DNA of 64,000 nt, from the NCBI RefSeq assembly GCF_000685035.1, contig NZ_BAYB01000007.1:310001-374000 (forward strand), written 5' to 3'. The translations under genes were made by a program, and so were the position numbers. Positions within the stretch are counted from its first letter, which is position 1, and each line of letters begins with the position of its first letter. This DNA comes from Paraburkholderia ferrariae NBRC 106233. GTDB taxonomy: Bacteria; Pseudomonadota; Gammaproteobacteria; Burkholderiales; Burkholderiaceae. Under the pieces are notes generated by a model. The model made no database searches, was not told the DNA's origin, and worked only from the letters and a program-made list of their open reading frames with translations. Below, piece after piece: positions 34,424-42,729 of this stretch.

Positions 34424-34772
34424 AGAGCTGATGTCCTGACAAGTTGCGAAAGCACTGCGCCTGCGGGACTGTGACTGCGATAACGCCCGCTTCGGCGCCT
34501 GAGTGAGTGCGCATCATGCGCAATGGCTCAGGCCCCGTCAAAGAATCGTTTCTGCTATCTATCGCGGCACGGGGCATATGGGGCATGCCGCGTGCGCAAA
34601 GGGGCAACCGCGCATCGCGCATCCCACGCGCATCGCACTCGCACATGCGCGCCAATGCGGCTATAACAATAGGCAAAACACTGGGTTCGCGGCCGCGCGA
34701 GCCGTCCCTGGAATGGTCAGCACCGTCGCCCCCTCATCGGGAGCCGGTCGATTTCAACGGAGGAATGTCTGC
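34424..34772. other. Divergent promoter region, SsuA-like gene / VOC gene
   Basis: This 349-bp gap holds the promoters of both divergent genes. I see no supported coding frame. There is a run of short repeated gcgcat/cgcgcatc elements around 34605-34655 of unclear meaning. Confidence 0.4.
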
Positions 34773-35612
34773 ATGTCCCTGTCCATCGATCACGTCGTCA
34801 TCCGCGTGCGGCAACTCGACGAAGCCATTGCGAACTTCAGCGAACTCGGCTTCACCGTCCAACGCGGCGGCACGCACGCGGACGGCGCGACCCATAACGC
34901 GCTGATCGGCTTCGCAGACGGCAGCTACTTCGAGCTCATTGCCTTCCTGCGCGAAGCTCGCGAACACAAATGGTGGGACAAGGACGCGCGCGTGGGAGAC
35001 GGCTTCGTCGATTTCGCGCTGCTGCCTTCGTCGGTGGGCAAGGTCGTGGAAACCGCCGTGGCGCGCGGCTTGAGCTACGAAGGGCCGATTCCCGGCGGGC
35101 GCACGCGTCCGGACGGCACGCGCATCGAATGGCAGCTTGGCCTGCCGCCCTCGAAGGATCTGCCGTTTCTCTGCGGGGATCTCACGCCGCGCTTTCTGCG
35201 GGTGGCCGAGGGCGACGTGCGGCATCATGCGAACGGCGCCAAAGGCGTGGCCACCGTGACGGTTGCCGTGAACGATCTGGACACGAGCGTGCGCCGTTAT
35301 CGCGCCCTCCTCGGCACCGCGTTCGACGTGCACGTCGCCTCACTGGCCGGCCAGGATGTGAGCCTGGCTACTTTTACGCTCGGCAGCACCACGATCACGC
35401 TGCTCGCACCTCGCCCGCTTGCAGGCGCGCAGGCCGAGGCACCGGAGCATGCTGCTGTCCCAGGCTCGCTGGTGGCCGATCTGCGTGCCGCACTGCGTAC
35501 CCGCGGCGAAGGCGTGGTCGGCGTTTCGCTGGCGACCGCGCATGCGGCCAACGCCCGCTCTCTTCCGCTCGGCCTCACGCATCGGGCCCCGCTCGAACTC
35601 GTGCGGCAGTAG
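34773..35612 (+). CDS. VOC-family (glyoxalase-like) protein
   Basis: A 279-residue protein with two vicinal-oxygen-chelate modules: the N-terminal one starts SIDHVVIRVRQLDEAIANF and has ALIGFADGSYFELIAF; the second starts VATVTVAVNDLDTSVRRY. This is the glyoxalase-like domain architecture seen in catechol dioxygenase relatives and bleomycin-resistance proteins. The activity is unknown. A GGAGGA site precedes ATG 34773. Its stop codon is followed in the same frame by a short remnant (see next entry). Confidence 0.8.
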   Translation: MSLSIDHVVIRVRQLDEAIANFSELGFTVQRGGTHADGATHNALIGFADGSYFELIAFLREAREHKWWDKDARVGDGFVDFALLPSSVGKVVETAVARGLSYEGPIPGGRTRPDGTRIEWQLGLPPSKDLPFLCGDLTPRFLRVAEGDVRHHANGAKGVATVTVAVNDLDTSVRRYRALLGTAFDVHVASLAGQDVSLATFTLGSTTITLLAPRPLAGAQAEAPEHAAVPGSLVADLRAALRTRGEGVVGVSLATAHAANARSLPLGLTHRAPLELVRQ

Positions 35613-35726
35613 GCACGCGTCGCCGGCACGCGCCGCATCGAGGGCGTGAAGAGCATCAACCTCGTCGTGCGCAACGGCCAGTGGGCGCTCTTCGACAGCA
35701 CGCAGACCGTGGCGTCGAAGCAATAG
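35613..35726 (+). pseudogene. In-frame remnant of a BON-like protein C-terminus
   Basis: Directly after the TAG of the VOC gene, the same frame continues for 37 sense codons to a new TAG, reading RRIEGVKSINLVVRNGQWALFDS. The VKSINLVV element resembles the end of BON domains. There is no start of its own. I read it as the tail of a lost gene joined to the VOC gene by a deletion, or less likely a readthrough extension. Confidence 0.4.
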
Positions 35727-35736
35727 ACCGCTTCGT

Positions 35737-36264
35737 TTAGCCGACGGTTCGCAACCGTGCGATCACGCGCTCCAGCGCTTCAACGGGGGGTACGGCCTGC
35801 TCGAGCTGATCGACCGTGCACCACGGATACGGCAGACTGTGCGCCCACGTCAGCATGGGTGCCGCAATCGCACGGTCGAGCACGCGCATTTCCTCGATCG
35901 TGATAGTGAGGGCGGTAATCCGCCCTTCGGCGCTGCGCCACTCATATCGGCCGTAGCCGAGCCGCGCGGCGCCGCTCTCTTTTTCCGTCATGCATACGAG
36001 CCAGTTGCAGTCGTGAACAGGCGAGCCCGGCTGGGGCTCGCTCAAGCAGAACGTGTACACGTTCTCATAGCGTTGGGCGAACTGGCTCACCATGATGGCC
36101 GTAATAGCCTCACACCCGGCGATATGCGGAGGAAACACGATATCCGGCGTTGCGACCTGCGTGGTGAGTTGCGCATCCGGTGCGAACGCCGCTTCCATCA
36201 AATGCGGGCGGTTGCCGTCCTTGGCAAAAATATACGTTTCAATACACCGCTTCAGATTGGACAT
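35737..36264 (-). CDS. NTF2/SnoaL-like domain protein
   Basis: A 175-residue protein with the shape of the SnoaL/NTF2-like superfamily: an initial helix (LKRCIETYIFAKDG), LMEAAFAPDAQLT, then alternating strands with CNWLVCMTEKE and GYGRYEWR. Such proteins are isomerases, hydratases or ligand-binding accessory proteins. The ATG at 36264 was chosen because the fold starts there. It is convergent to the VOC gene and alone in its direction. Confidence 0.65.
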   Translation of the reverse strand: MSNLKRCIETYIFAKDGNRPHLMEAAFAPDAQLTTQVATPDIVFPPHIAGCEAITAIMVSQFAQRYENVYTFCLSEPQPGSPVHDCNWLVCMTEKESGAARLGYGRYEWRSAEGRITALTITIEEMRVLDRAIAAPMLTWAHSLPYPWCTVDQLEQAVPPVEALERVIARLRTVG

Positions 36265-36475
36265 GGCAATCGGCGGGCGAAGAGAAACGTCAAGTATGGC
36301 ACGGTGCGCACGCGATTTGCATGCCAATCATGCATGAATCGATCAGGATTGCGAAATGGATTGAGGCAGCAATACCAGCGTCTGTTCGAACTGCACGACA
36401 GGCCAATGCGGGAAGGAAGCGCGATCTGGCGCAAGGGGCGCCAGACTACGCCGGGTGCCGCGTCTTCTGAGTTCC

Positions 36476-36506
36476 GCCGGCCTCAGGGGCTTGCCCCAAG
36501 GCCGGC
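36476..36506. other. Near-perfect stem-loop downstream of the Pro/Gly-rich gene
   Basis: gccggcct (36476-36483) pairs with the ggccggc at 36500-36506, and an inner ggggc pairs with gcccc (36486-36490 and 36493-36497). It lies 14 bp after the end of the Pro/Gly-rich protein gene but lacks a T tract; it probably stabilises the 3' end of that message. Confidence 0.5.
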
Positions 36507-36519
36507 TTCGCGTCACCCG

Positions 36520-37083
36520 CTATTGAGGCGGCGCCACCACCACATACTGCACCTGCGTGCCGACGTATTGCGGCTGATACCACGTCGCGCCGCATTGCTC
36601 GTAGGCCACACCGCCAACGACAACAGTACCGCACGATGGCGGCAGCGTCGCGACAATGGAGCCGACCACGGCTGCGGTCACGCCGACCATCACGGCGGCG
36701 GCAACCGGATCCACATACCACCCGCCACCCCACCAGCCGGGCGGTGGCGGAGGCGGCCCGGGAGGATGCGGCCCAGGGCCTGGTCCCGGCCCGGTCCCTG
36801 AGGGCGGCCCGGGCGGGTGCGGTCCAGGCCCGGGTCCGGGGCCAGGCCCTGGTCCCGGCGGATGAGGTGCCGGTCCGGGTCCCGGCCTTGGACTCGGCCC
36901 CGGCCCAGGCGGACGAGGCCCCGGCGGCGGCCCGCCATGAAACCCGCCGCCGCCAAAATTCCCGCCCATCGGGTGAACGCTGGTGCGCGCCATGCCCCTG
37001 AACGCCAGCGCCGCCGGCGAAGCGAATGCCAGCGACACGACCAGCCCGGCCGCAATGGCCCGTTGCGTGCGTTTCGGGTTCAT
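36520..37083 (-). CDS. Exported Pro/Gly-repeat protein
   Basis: A 187-residue protein: signal peptide (AIAAGLVVSLAFASPAALA), a Gly-rich patch, then about 80 residues of PGPGPGP/HPPGPP repeats (residues about 50-118), and a structured end with one hydrophobic segment (AAAVMVGVTAAVVGSIVATL) and two cysteines (PPSCGTVVVGGVAYEQCG). The C-terminal module, with WYQP, is common in small proteobacterial envelope proteins of unknown function. Its ATG overlaps the stop of the DUF2092 gene by one base (TGATG), so the two are co-translated. Confidence 0.75.
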   Translation of the reverse strand: MNPKRTQRAIAAGLVVSLAFASPAALAFRGMARTSVHPMGGNFGGGGFHGGPPPGPRPPGPGPSPRPGPGPAPHPPGPGPGPGPGPGPHPPGPPSGTGPGPGPGPHPPGPPPPPPGWWGGGWYVDPVAAAVMVGVTAAVVGSIVATLPPSCGTVVVGGVAYEQCGATWYQPQYVGTQVQYVVVAPPQ

Positions 37084-37949
37084 CAATCGGCCTCCTCGTA
37101 GGGAGGCTTCTCGGCCGGCTTCATCTCGATGGCTTTCGCGCCCGCCTGCGGATGGAACGCAAAGGTCGAAGCGGGGAACGCCACGCCCAGCTTCCAGTGA
37201 TAGGTCACGTCATGACGCGGACGCGTAGGCTGGGTCGTATCGGTAATGATCATGCGGCACGGCAGCGGCCTGCGGCCCTGCTCGATCCAGAGTTCCCAGT
37301 CGAGGCCCGGCTGCCGATACGCGTAATGCGTGCACCAGCGCGCCCCTATCTTCTCCACCCCGAGCGTCTGCGCGGACGTGAGCGCAAGAGTGTCGTTCTT
37401 GCCGTAGCCCCAGTAGAACAGGTCGGCGAGCGGTAGTTCGATGTGCCAGGTATTCGCCAGTTCACGGGTGAGGTCATCCAGCGCAGGCGGCGCATCGTTG
37501 CGCGAGTAATAGCCCTTTTTCCGGTTGAAGATCGTGAAGTGACGGCCGTCGTACACGATGCCGCGCACGTTGCCATTGCCTGTGATTTCCCCGCGCAGGC
37601 GGTCCGGGCGCCTTACCTTGAGCTCCGTATGACGCACCAGCGCGGCATTCTGGCCGTTGTCGAGCACGACATCGGTGGACGTGTCCGCGTCCACCTCAAA
37701 GGTGCGCAATGTCCGCAGATAGGACGCCATGCTGTCGAGCGCGGCGCTCGCCTGGGGATCGACGGCGGATGCCGGGGCCTGCGATGCCGCAGCCGCGTCG
37801 CTGGCTGCGCCTTCGAGATCGGCGAGCGGCGACGGCACGTTCGACTGCGCCTGCTCGTTTCCGGCGCCTTCGGGGTGCGCGCAGCCGGCAAGCACGATAG
37901 CCGCGGATAAAGCGGCGGCGAGCGTAACAGGGAAGATTCTTCTTTTCAC
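37083..37949 (-). CDS. DUF2092 outer-membrane or periplasmic lipoprotein
   Basis: A 288-residue lipoprotein with lipobox LAGC (Cys at about residue 22 from the GTG start) and an exported domain that starts SMASYLRTLRTFEVDADTSTD. It matches DUF2092 (LolA/LolB-like fold), including LRGEITGNGNVRGIVYDGRHFTIF and LALTSAQTLGVEKIG. Start is GTG 37949, preceded by AAGGAGAAG. Related proteins are thought to bind lipids. It is followed directly by the Pro/Gly-repeat gene, suggesting a shared envelope role. Confidence 0.8.
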   Translation of the reverse strand: MKRRIFPVTLAAALSAAIVLAGCAHPEGAGNEQAQSNVPSPLADLEGAASDAAAASQAPASAVDPQASAALDSMASYLRTLRTFEVDADTSTDVVLDNGQNAALVRHTELKVRRPDRLRGEITGNGNVRGIVYDGRHFTIFNRKKGYYSRNDAPPALDDLTRELANTWHIELPLADLFYWGYGKNDTLALTSAQTLGVEKIGARWCTHYAYRQPGLDWELWIEQGRRPLPCRMIITDTTQPTRPRHDVTYHWKLGVAFPASTFAFHPQAGAKAIEMKPAEKPPYEEAD

Positions 37950-38343
37950 ATCTTCTCCTTGGAAGATACCCTCGGACCGTGCGAAGTGTGCGACCGGCAC
38001 GAGGCCGCGGCGAGACACCCTCGCGAGCCCGGGAGCAACCGGGGTCAGCGTGGCGCGCGGTGAAGCCACGGCACGCCGTGCACCGATGAGATTACCAGCC
38101 CGTTTCGCACGCTGTCCCGGAGATGCGCGCCCTATCGATCGTGCGCCGCAAAGCGCCACACCCGGGCGCGGATAGCAAGGCGCCACAGGCCGGACAGCCT
38201 CGCTCGGTACAAACCCCTGGCGTGTGCCGTGTCGCTCTACGTTATCATCAACTCATATTTTTAGAACATCGTTCTGCCAAATAGAACGATCGAAAACCCA
38301 CCACACCATCGCTACACCATCACTACGCAGTTCAGGAGGAGCC
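37950..38343. other. Divergent promoter region, DUF2092 gene / MFS gene
   Basis: In 394 bp I see no gene. The right third (38240-38290) is AT-rich and contains the IclR-type dyads listed separately; the left part is GC-rich without repeats. Confidence 0.45.
38263..38287. promoter_or_regulatory. Candidate IclR operator
   Basis: AGAAC-N3-GTTCT (38263-38275) is a perfect dyad, and a third AGAAC half-site in direct orientation follows at 38283-38287 with the same following bases at (ac)gat. It lies about 60-80 bp before the MFS start codon. The IclR gene at 41884-42642, which closes the operon in the opposite direction, is the natural candidate to bind. Confidence 0.55.
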
Positions 38344-39780
38344 ATGTCCAGCCTGCCGGCCGACGCGACACAGGAGTCGCCCCGTGACGATGCCGCCGCG
38401 GCGACAGCCGCCGCATTGATCAACGCCCGCATCGACCGGTTGCCCGCTACGCGCACGGTCTGGGTGCTCGTCCTGCTTCTCGCCACAGGCGGCTGGTTCG
38501 AGTTCTACGATCTGTTCTTCACGGCCTACGTGGGCCCGGGCCTCGTGAAAAGCGGCCTCTACTCCACCACTACGGCTTCGTTCTTCGGCTTCTCGGGGCT
38601 CGGCGCCTTCGTCGCGGCCTCGTTCGCGGGTCTCTTCATCGGCACGTTCTTTCTCACGCGCCTTGCCGACCGCTACGGGCGCCGGACGATGTTCACGGCG
38701 TCGCTTCTCTGGTATTCGGCCGCCACCTTCATCATGGCGCTCCAGACCAGTGCGGGCGCAATCAATCTCTGGCGCCTGATTGCCGGCATCGGCGTGGGTA
38801 TCGAGCTGGTGACCATCGACACCTATGTAAGCGAGATCGTGCCCAAGCACATGCGCGGGCGTGCCTTCGCGTTCGTGCATCTCGTGCAGTACTCGGCCGT
38901 GCCCGTGGTCGCGCTGCTGGCCTGGTGGTTCGTGCCGCGCGCGCCGCTCGGTTTCGACGGCTGGCGCTGGGTCGTGATGTTCGGTGCGGCAGGCGCGCTG
39001 ATCGCATGGGCGATTCGCCGCCAGGTGCCGGAAAGCGTGCGCTGGCTCGCGCAGCGCGGCCAGCTCGAACGCGCCACGCGCGTGCTCGCGAAACTCGAAG
39101 CCAAGGTCGAAAAGCAGTCGGGCCGGCCGCTGCCGCCCGCCGTCGTGACCAACGCGCCGCAATGGTCGGAAAAGGCGCGCTTTGCCGAGATCTGGGAGCC
39201 GCCCTATCGCAAGCGCACCATCACGCTGCTCGTGTTCAACCTGTTCCAGTCGATCGGCTTCTACGGCTTTGCTTCGTGGGTGCCCACGCTGCTCGTCTCC
39301 AAGGGCGTGACGGTCACGCACAGCCTGCTCTATTCGTTCGTGATTGCCGCGTCGAATCCGTTCGGCCCGCTGATCGGCATGGCCATTGCCGACCGGATCG
39401 AGCGCAAGACGCTCATCGTGCTCTCGGCGCTCGCCATTGGCGTGTTCGGCTCGCTGTTCGCCATGCAAACGTCGGCTTCCATGCTGATGATATTAGGGGT
39501 GCTGATTACGCTCGGCGGCACGCTGCTTTCGGTCGGCTACCACGCCTACCAGGTCGAACTGTTCCCCACGCGCATGCGCGCTACCGCGGTTGGCTTCGTC
39601 TATTCGATGTCGCGCCTTTCCGCGATGTTCTCGGGTTTCATGATCGCGTTCGCGCTGCGCCACTTCGGCGTGCCCGGCGTGTTCGCGCTGATCAGCGGCG
39701 CGATGGTCATGGTGATCGGCGCCATCGGTTTGTTCGGCCCGCGCACCAATAACCGCCCGCTCGACGAAATTTCTCACTGA
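38344..39780 (+). CDS. MFS transporter (sugar/aromatic-acid type)
   Basis: A 478-residue, 12-helix MFS protein. Family signatures: GGWFEFYDLFFTAYVGP in helix 1, TRLADRYGRRTMF in loop 2-3, SEIVPKHMRGRAF and VELFPTRMRATAVGF. These place it in the SP/AAHS-like group that imports organic or aromatic acids. An AGGAGGA site precedes ATG 38344. It is followed 14 bp later by a CoA-transferase and then a citryl-CoA-lyase-like gene, so it probably imports the acid that the transferase activates. Confidence 0.88.
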   Translation: MSSLPADATQESPRDDAAAATAAALINARIDRLPATRTVWVLVLLLATGGWFEFYDLFFTAYVGPGLVKSGLYSTTTASFFGFSGLGAFVAASFAGLFIGTFFLTRLADRYGRRTMFTASLLWYSAATFIMALQTSAGAINLWRLIAGIGVGIELVTIDTYVSEIVPKHMRGRAFAFVHLVQYSAVPVVALLAWWFVPRAPLGFDGWRWVVMFGAAGALIAWAIRRQVPESVRWLAQRGQLERATRVLAKLEAKVEKQSGRPLPPAVVTNAPQWSEKARFAEIWEPPYRKRTITLLVFNLFQSIGFYGFASWVPTLLVSKGVTVTHSLLYSFVIAASNPFGPLIGMAIADRIERKTLIVLSALAIGVFGSLFAMQTSASMLMILGVLITLGGTLLSVGYHAYQVELFPTRMRATAVGFVYSMSRLSAMFSGFMIAFALRHFGVPGVFALISGAMVMVIGAIGLFGPRTNNRPLDEISH

Positions 39781-39794
39781 TCGACTGTTACCGT

Positions 39795-41006
39795 ATGGCT
39801 GGAGTCACGATGCTGCCCCTCGAAGGCGTCCGCGTGCTGGACCTTTCCAATGTGCTCGCGGGCCCGTTCTGCGCCTATCAACTCGCGCTCTTCGGCGCCG
39901 ATGTCACCAAGGTCGAGCACCCCGAAGGCGGCGATCTCGCGCGGCGCCTGGGTGCCGACAAGGACGCCGCCGCCCGCAACATGGGCGCCTCCTTCGTTGC
40001 CGTGAATGCGGGCAAGCGCTCGATCACGCTGAACCTCAAGGACCCGCGCGGCAAGGCGATCCTGCTCGATCTCGCGAAAAACGCCGACGTGCTGGTCGAG
40101 AACTTCCGCCCCGGCGTGATGGACCGGCTGGGGCTCGGTTACGAGTCGCTCTGCGCGGTCAATCCGCGGATCATCTACTGCGCCATCTCGGGATTTGGTG
40201 AGGATGGCGAACTGTCCCGCCGGCCCGCCTATGACCAGATCATCCAGGGCATGGCCGGCGTGATGAGCGTGACGGGCGACACGCAAAGCGCGCCGTTGCG
40301 CGTGGGCTATCCCGTCTCCGATACGGTGGGCGGCCTGACCGCGGCGCTCGGCATCTGCGCCGCGCTCGTGGACGCGCGCACGAACGGGCGCGGCCGCAAG
40401 CTCGACGTGTCGATGCTCGAAGCGACGCTCGCCACCATGGGCTGGGTCGTGTCGAACTATCTGAATGCCGGCGTAGCGCCCACGCCCATGGGCAACGAAA
40501 ATTTCACGGCCGCGCCTTCGGGCACGTTCCGCACGGGCGACGGCCTGCTCAATATCGCGGCCAACGAAACGCGGCAGTTCGAAAGCTTGTGCGAAGTGAT
40601 CGGCCGCCCCGATCTGCCGAAGGACGAGCGCTATGCGGCACGCCATAGCCGCAAGCAGCACCGGGCCGCACTGAAGGCCGAAATCGAGGCCGCCCTCGCC
40701 GCCGATAGCGCCGAACACTGGGAAGCGCGCCTGCTGGAATGCGGTGTGCCGGTGGGGCGCGTGCTCTCGGTCCCGCAGGTGCTTGCGCATCCGCATCTGG
40801 CCTCGCGCCGCTTCTTGCGCACGTTCGAGGGCAGCGCCGGCGAGGCACCGCAGCGCGTGACGCGCGCGGGACTGCGCCTCTCGGATGCCGACGCGGCACC
40901 CGCTACCCCCGCCCCCACGCTCGGCGCCCATACGCGCGAAACCCTGGGCCAGCTCGGCTACAACGAAGCGCAGATCGATGCGCTTCATGAAGAGGGAGTC
41001 ATCTGA
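39795..41006 (+). CDS. Family III CoA-transferase (CaiB/BaiF)
   Basis: A 403-residue enzyme of the formyl-CoA transferase class: LEGVRVLDLSNVLAGPFCAYQLALFGADV at the start, the ENFRPGVMDRLGLG segment, the catalytic Asp in RPAYDQIIQGMAG (Asp147), and GYPVSDTVGGL. These interlocked dimers move CoA to a carboxylic acid. With the lyase encoded 2 bp downstream, it would activate an imported acid and the lyase would cleave the CoA ester. Which acid is not evident; citrate, citramalate or a related hydroxy-acid are candidates (inference). Confidence 0.9.
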   Translation: MAGVTMLPLEGVRVLDLSNVLAGPFCAYQLALFGADVTKVEHPEGGDLARRLGADKDAAARNMGASFVAVNAGKRSITLNLKDPRGKAILLDLAKNADVLVENFRPGVMDRLGLGYESLCAVNPRIIYCAISGFGEDGELSRRPAYDQIIQGMAGVMSVTGDTQSAPLRVGYPVSDTVGGLTAALGICAALVDARTNGRGRKLDVSMLEATLATMGWVVSNYLNAGVAPTPMGNENFTAAPSGTFRTGDGLLNIAANETRQFESLCEVIGRPDLPKDERYAARHSRKQHRAALKAEIEAALAADSAEHWEARLLECGVPVGRVLSVPQVLAHPHLASRRFLRTFEGSAGEAPQRVTRAGLRLSDADAAPATPAPTLGAHTRETLGQLGYNEAQIDALHEEGVI

Positions 41007-41008
41007 CC

Positions 41009-41851
41009 ATGCCGGCCAACACCCCGAACTCCGCGGACCTCGCCGCGCTCTGCGCCGACTACTGGAGCACCTCGATCATCGACATTCATCCGGGCTCGAT
41101 CAAGGTCCGCGGTTATCCGATCCAGGAGTTGATCGGCCGCGTGAGCTTCCCGCAGATGATCTGGCTGATGCTGCGCGGCGAGTTGCCGAACGAAGGACAG
41201 GCGTCGCTGCTCGAAGCCGCGCTCGTGGCCTCGGTCGATCATGGGCCGCACGCGCCTTCGATTGCGATCTCGCGCATCGCCACGAGTTGCGGATTGCCGC
41301 TCAACGGCGCGATGGCTTCGGCGCTCAACACGCTGGACGACGTGCATGGCGGCGCCGGGCAGCAGGCTGTCGAACTCTATGCGGACATTGCGGCGCGCAT
41401 CGACGCGGGCGAGACGCTCGAAGCGGCTGTCGAAGCCGGCGTCGATACGTTCATCGCTCACCACGGCAAATATCTGCCCGGGTTCGGCCATCGCTTTCAC
41501 CCGGTGGATCCGCGTGCGGGACGGCTCCTCGCGCTCGTTGACGAACAGGTGGCCGCCAGTGTGATCGCAGGGCGCTACGCGCGCATCGCACGCGGCGTGG
41601 AGGTGCTCCTCAAGCAGCGCAAGGACAAGCCGGTGCCGATGAACATCGACGGCGTGACGGCCGTGATCTACGCGGAACTGGGCTTCGCGCCGGAGCTTGC
41701 GCGCGGCGTCTTCTGCCTCTCGCGCGCCGTGGGCATCCTGGCGCATGCGTGGGAGCAGCGTGGCCGCCACGAGCGCAACAAGGGGCCGATGCCGCGGCAG
41801 ATTCCCTACGCCTATACCGGCGCGCCCGAGCGGCATCTGCAGCGCGACTGA
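41009..41851 (+). CDS. Citryl-CoA-lyase-like protein of the citrate synthase fold
   Basis: A 280-residue protein equivalent to the C-terminal two-thirds of citrate synthase, the size of stand-alone citryl-CoA lyases. Conserved places are IKVRGYPIQELIG, LNTLDDVHGGAGQQA, GFGHRFHPVDPR and the IDGVTAVIYAELGF near the end. It lacks the N-terminal helices of true citrate synthase. It probably runs a retro-aldol (Claisen) cleavage of a 3-hydroxyacyl-CoA to acetyl-CoA and an oxo-acid, after activation by the CoA-transferase encoded 2 bp upstream. Confidence 0.85.
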   Translation: MPANTPNSADLAALCADYWSTSIIDIHPGSIKVRGYPIQELIGRVSFPQMIWLMLRGELPNEGQASLLEAALVASVDHGPHAPSIAISRIATSCGLPLNGAMASALNTLDDVHGGAGQQAVELYADIAARIDAGETLEAAVEAGVDTFIAHHGKYLPGFGHRFHPVDPRAGRLLALVDEQVAASVIAGRYARIARGVEVLLKQRKDKPVPMNIDGVTAVIYAELGFAPELARGVFCLSRAVGILAHAWEQRGRHERNKGPMPRQIPYAYTGAPERHLQRD

Positions 41852-41883
41852 CGCGCCCTCTTCACTCCCCGCCTGGGCCCTCC

Positions 41884-42642
41884 TCAGCCTCGCGCCGCGT
41901 GCTGCCGCTTCGCTTCGCGCAGCGCGCGCGAGTCGCCCCCTAGTGCATCGGTGGCGCGCGCGGCGCAGTCGAACAAGGTGTTCAGATGCTGTTCGACGAA
42001 TGCCTGGTCGATGCGCGAACTCGGGCCCGCGAGCGTCAGCACGCCGCACAGCGTGTCGCGCACGCCGAACACCGGCATCGAAACGCCCGCGGTCTCGCGG
42101 TCGCGCTCGCCTATCGACATGCAGTAGTAGTCGCGCCGGGTCCGCTCGAAAGCCTCGCCGGGCTCCCCGCCGAAGGCCAGCAGCGCACGGCCGCCCGACC
42201 CGGTTTCCAGCGGCAGCACGTCGCCCTCGCGCACGTGATGGCGCACCACGTGGCTCGAATCGACGCGATGCAGGCACACGCGCACCGCATTGTCGCGCAC
42301 GTAGAAGGACACGCTTTCGCCGCTGGCCTGCACGAGCTCGCGCATGATGGGCAGGAGAATGTCGCCCAGATTGAGGCTGCGCTGGTAGAGCGCGCCGAGC
42401 ATGAAGGTCGCGGGGCCGAGTTGATAGCGGCCGTCGTCGAGGCGCAGCAGCAGCCGGTGCTGGATCAAGGCGCCTGCGAGCCGCAGGAGCGTGCTCTTGT
42501 AGAGGCCCGTGCGCGCCGCAAGCTCGGCGAGCGTGAGTGCGCCGTCTTCGGGGCGAAAGGCGAACAGGATCGCGCACGCGCGGTCGATGACAGCGACGCC
42601 TTCTTCTTTACGGACCGGATTTTCCGCGGACATGTCGAACAT
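41884..42642 (-). CDS. IclR-family transcriptional regulator
   Basis: A 252-residue IclR protein: winged helix-turn-helix (LTLAELAARTGLYKSTLLRLA, about residues 36-56) and a C-terminal effector domain (VSFYVRDNAVRVCLHRVDSSH, ETGSGGRALLAF, GVSMPVFG). It is convergent to the MFS/CoA-transferase/lyase operon, ending 32 bp from the lyase stop, and probably controls it through the AGAAC dyads at 38263. ATG 42642 or 42633 are both possible. Confidence 0.9.
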   Translation of the reverse strand: MFDMSAENPVRKEEGVAVIDRACAILFAFRPEDGALTLAELAARTGLYKSTLLRLAGALIQHRLLLRLDDGRYQLGPATFMLGALYQRSLNLGDILLPIMRELVQASGESVSFYVRDNAVRVCLHRVDSSHVVRHHVREGDVLPLETGSGGRALLAFGGEPGEAFERTRRDYYCMSIGERDRETAGVSMPVFGVRDTLCGVLTLAGPSSRIDQAFVEQHLNTLFDCAARATDALGGDSRALREAKRQHAARG

Positions 42643-42729
42643 TCAGGTGCAGGAGATCAAGCCTGAATTTTACGCGATGTCCTGCGCGGGCCACAGCTCA
42701 AATCGTGCCGCGTGCCGCACTGGAGGCGT

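Noticed and set aside
34503..34772. An N-terminal extension of the VOC protein from an upstream in-frame start
   Set aside because: The extra 90 residues are Arg/Ala-rich with no fold, while ATG 34773 has a good GGAGGA site and begins the VOC domain.
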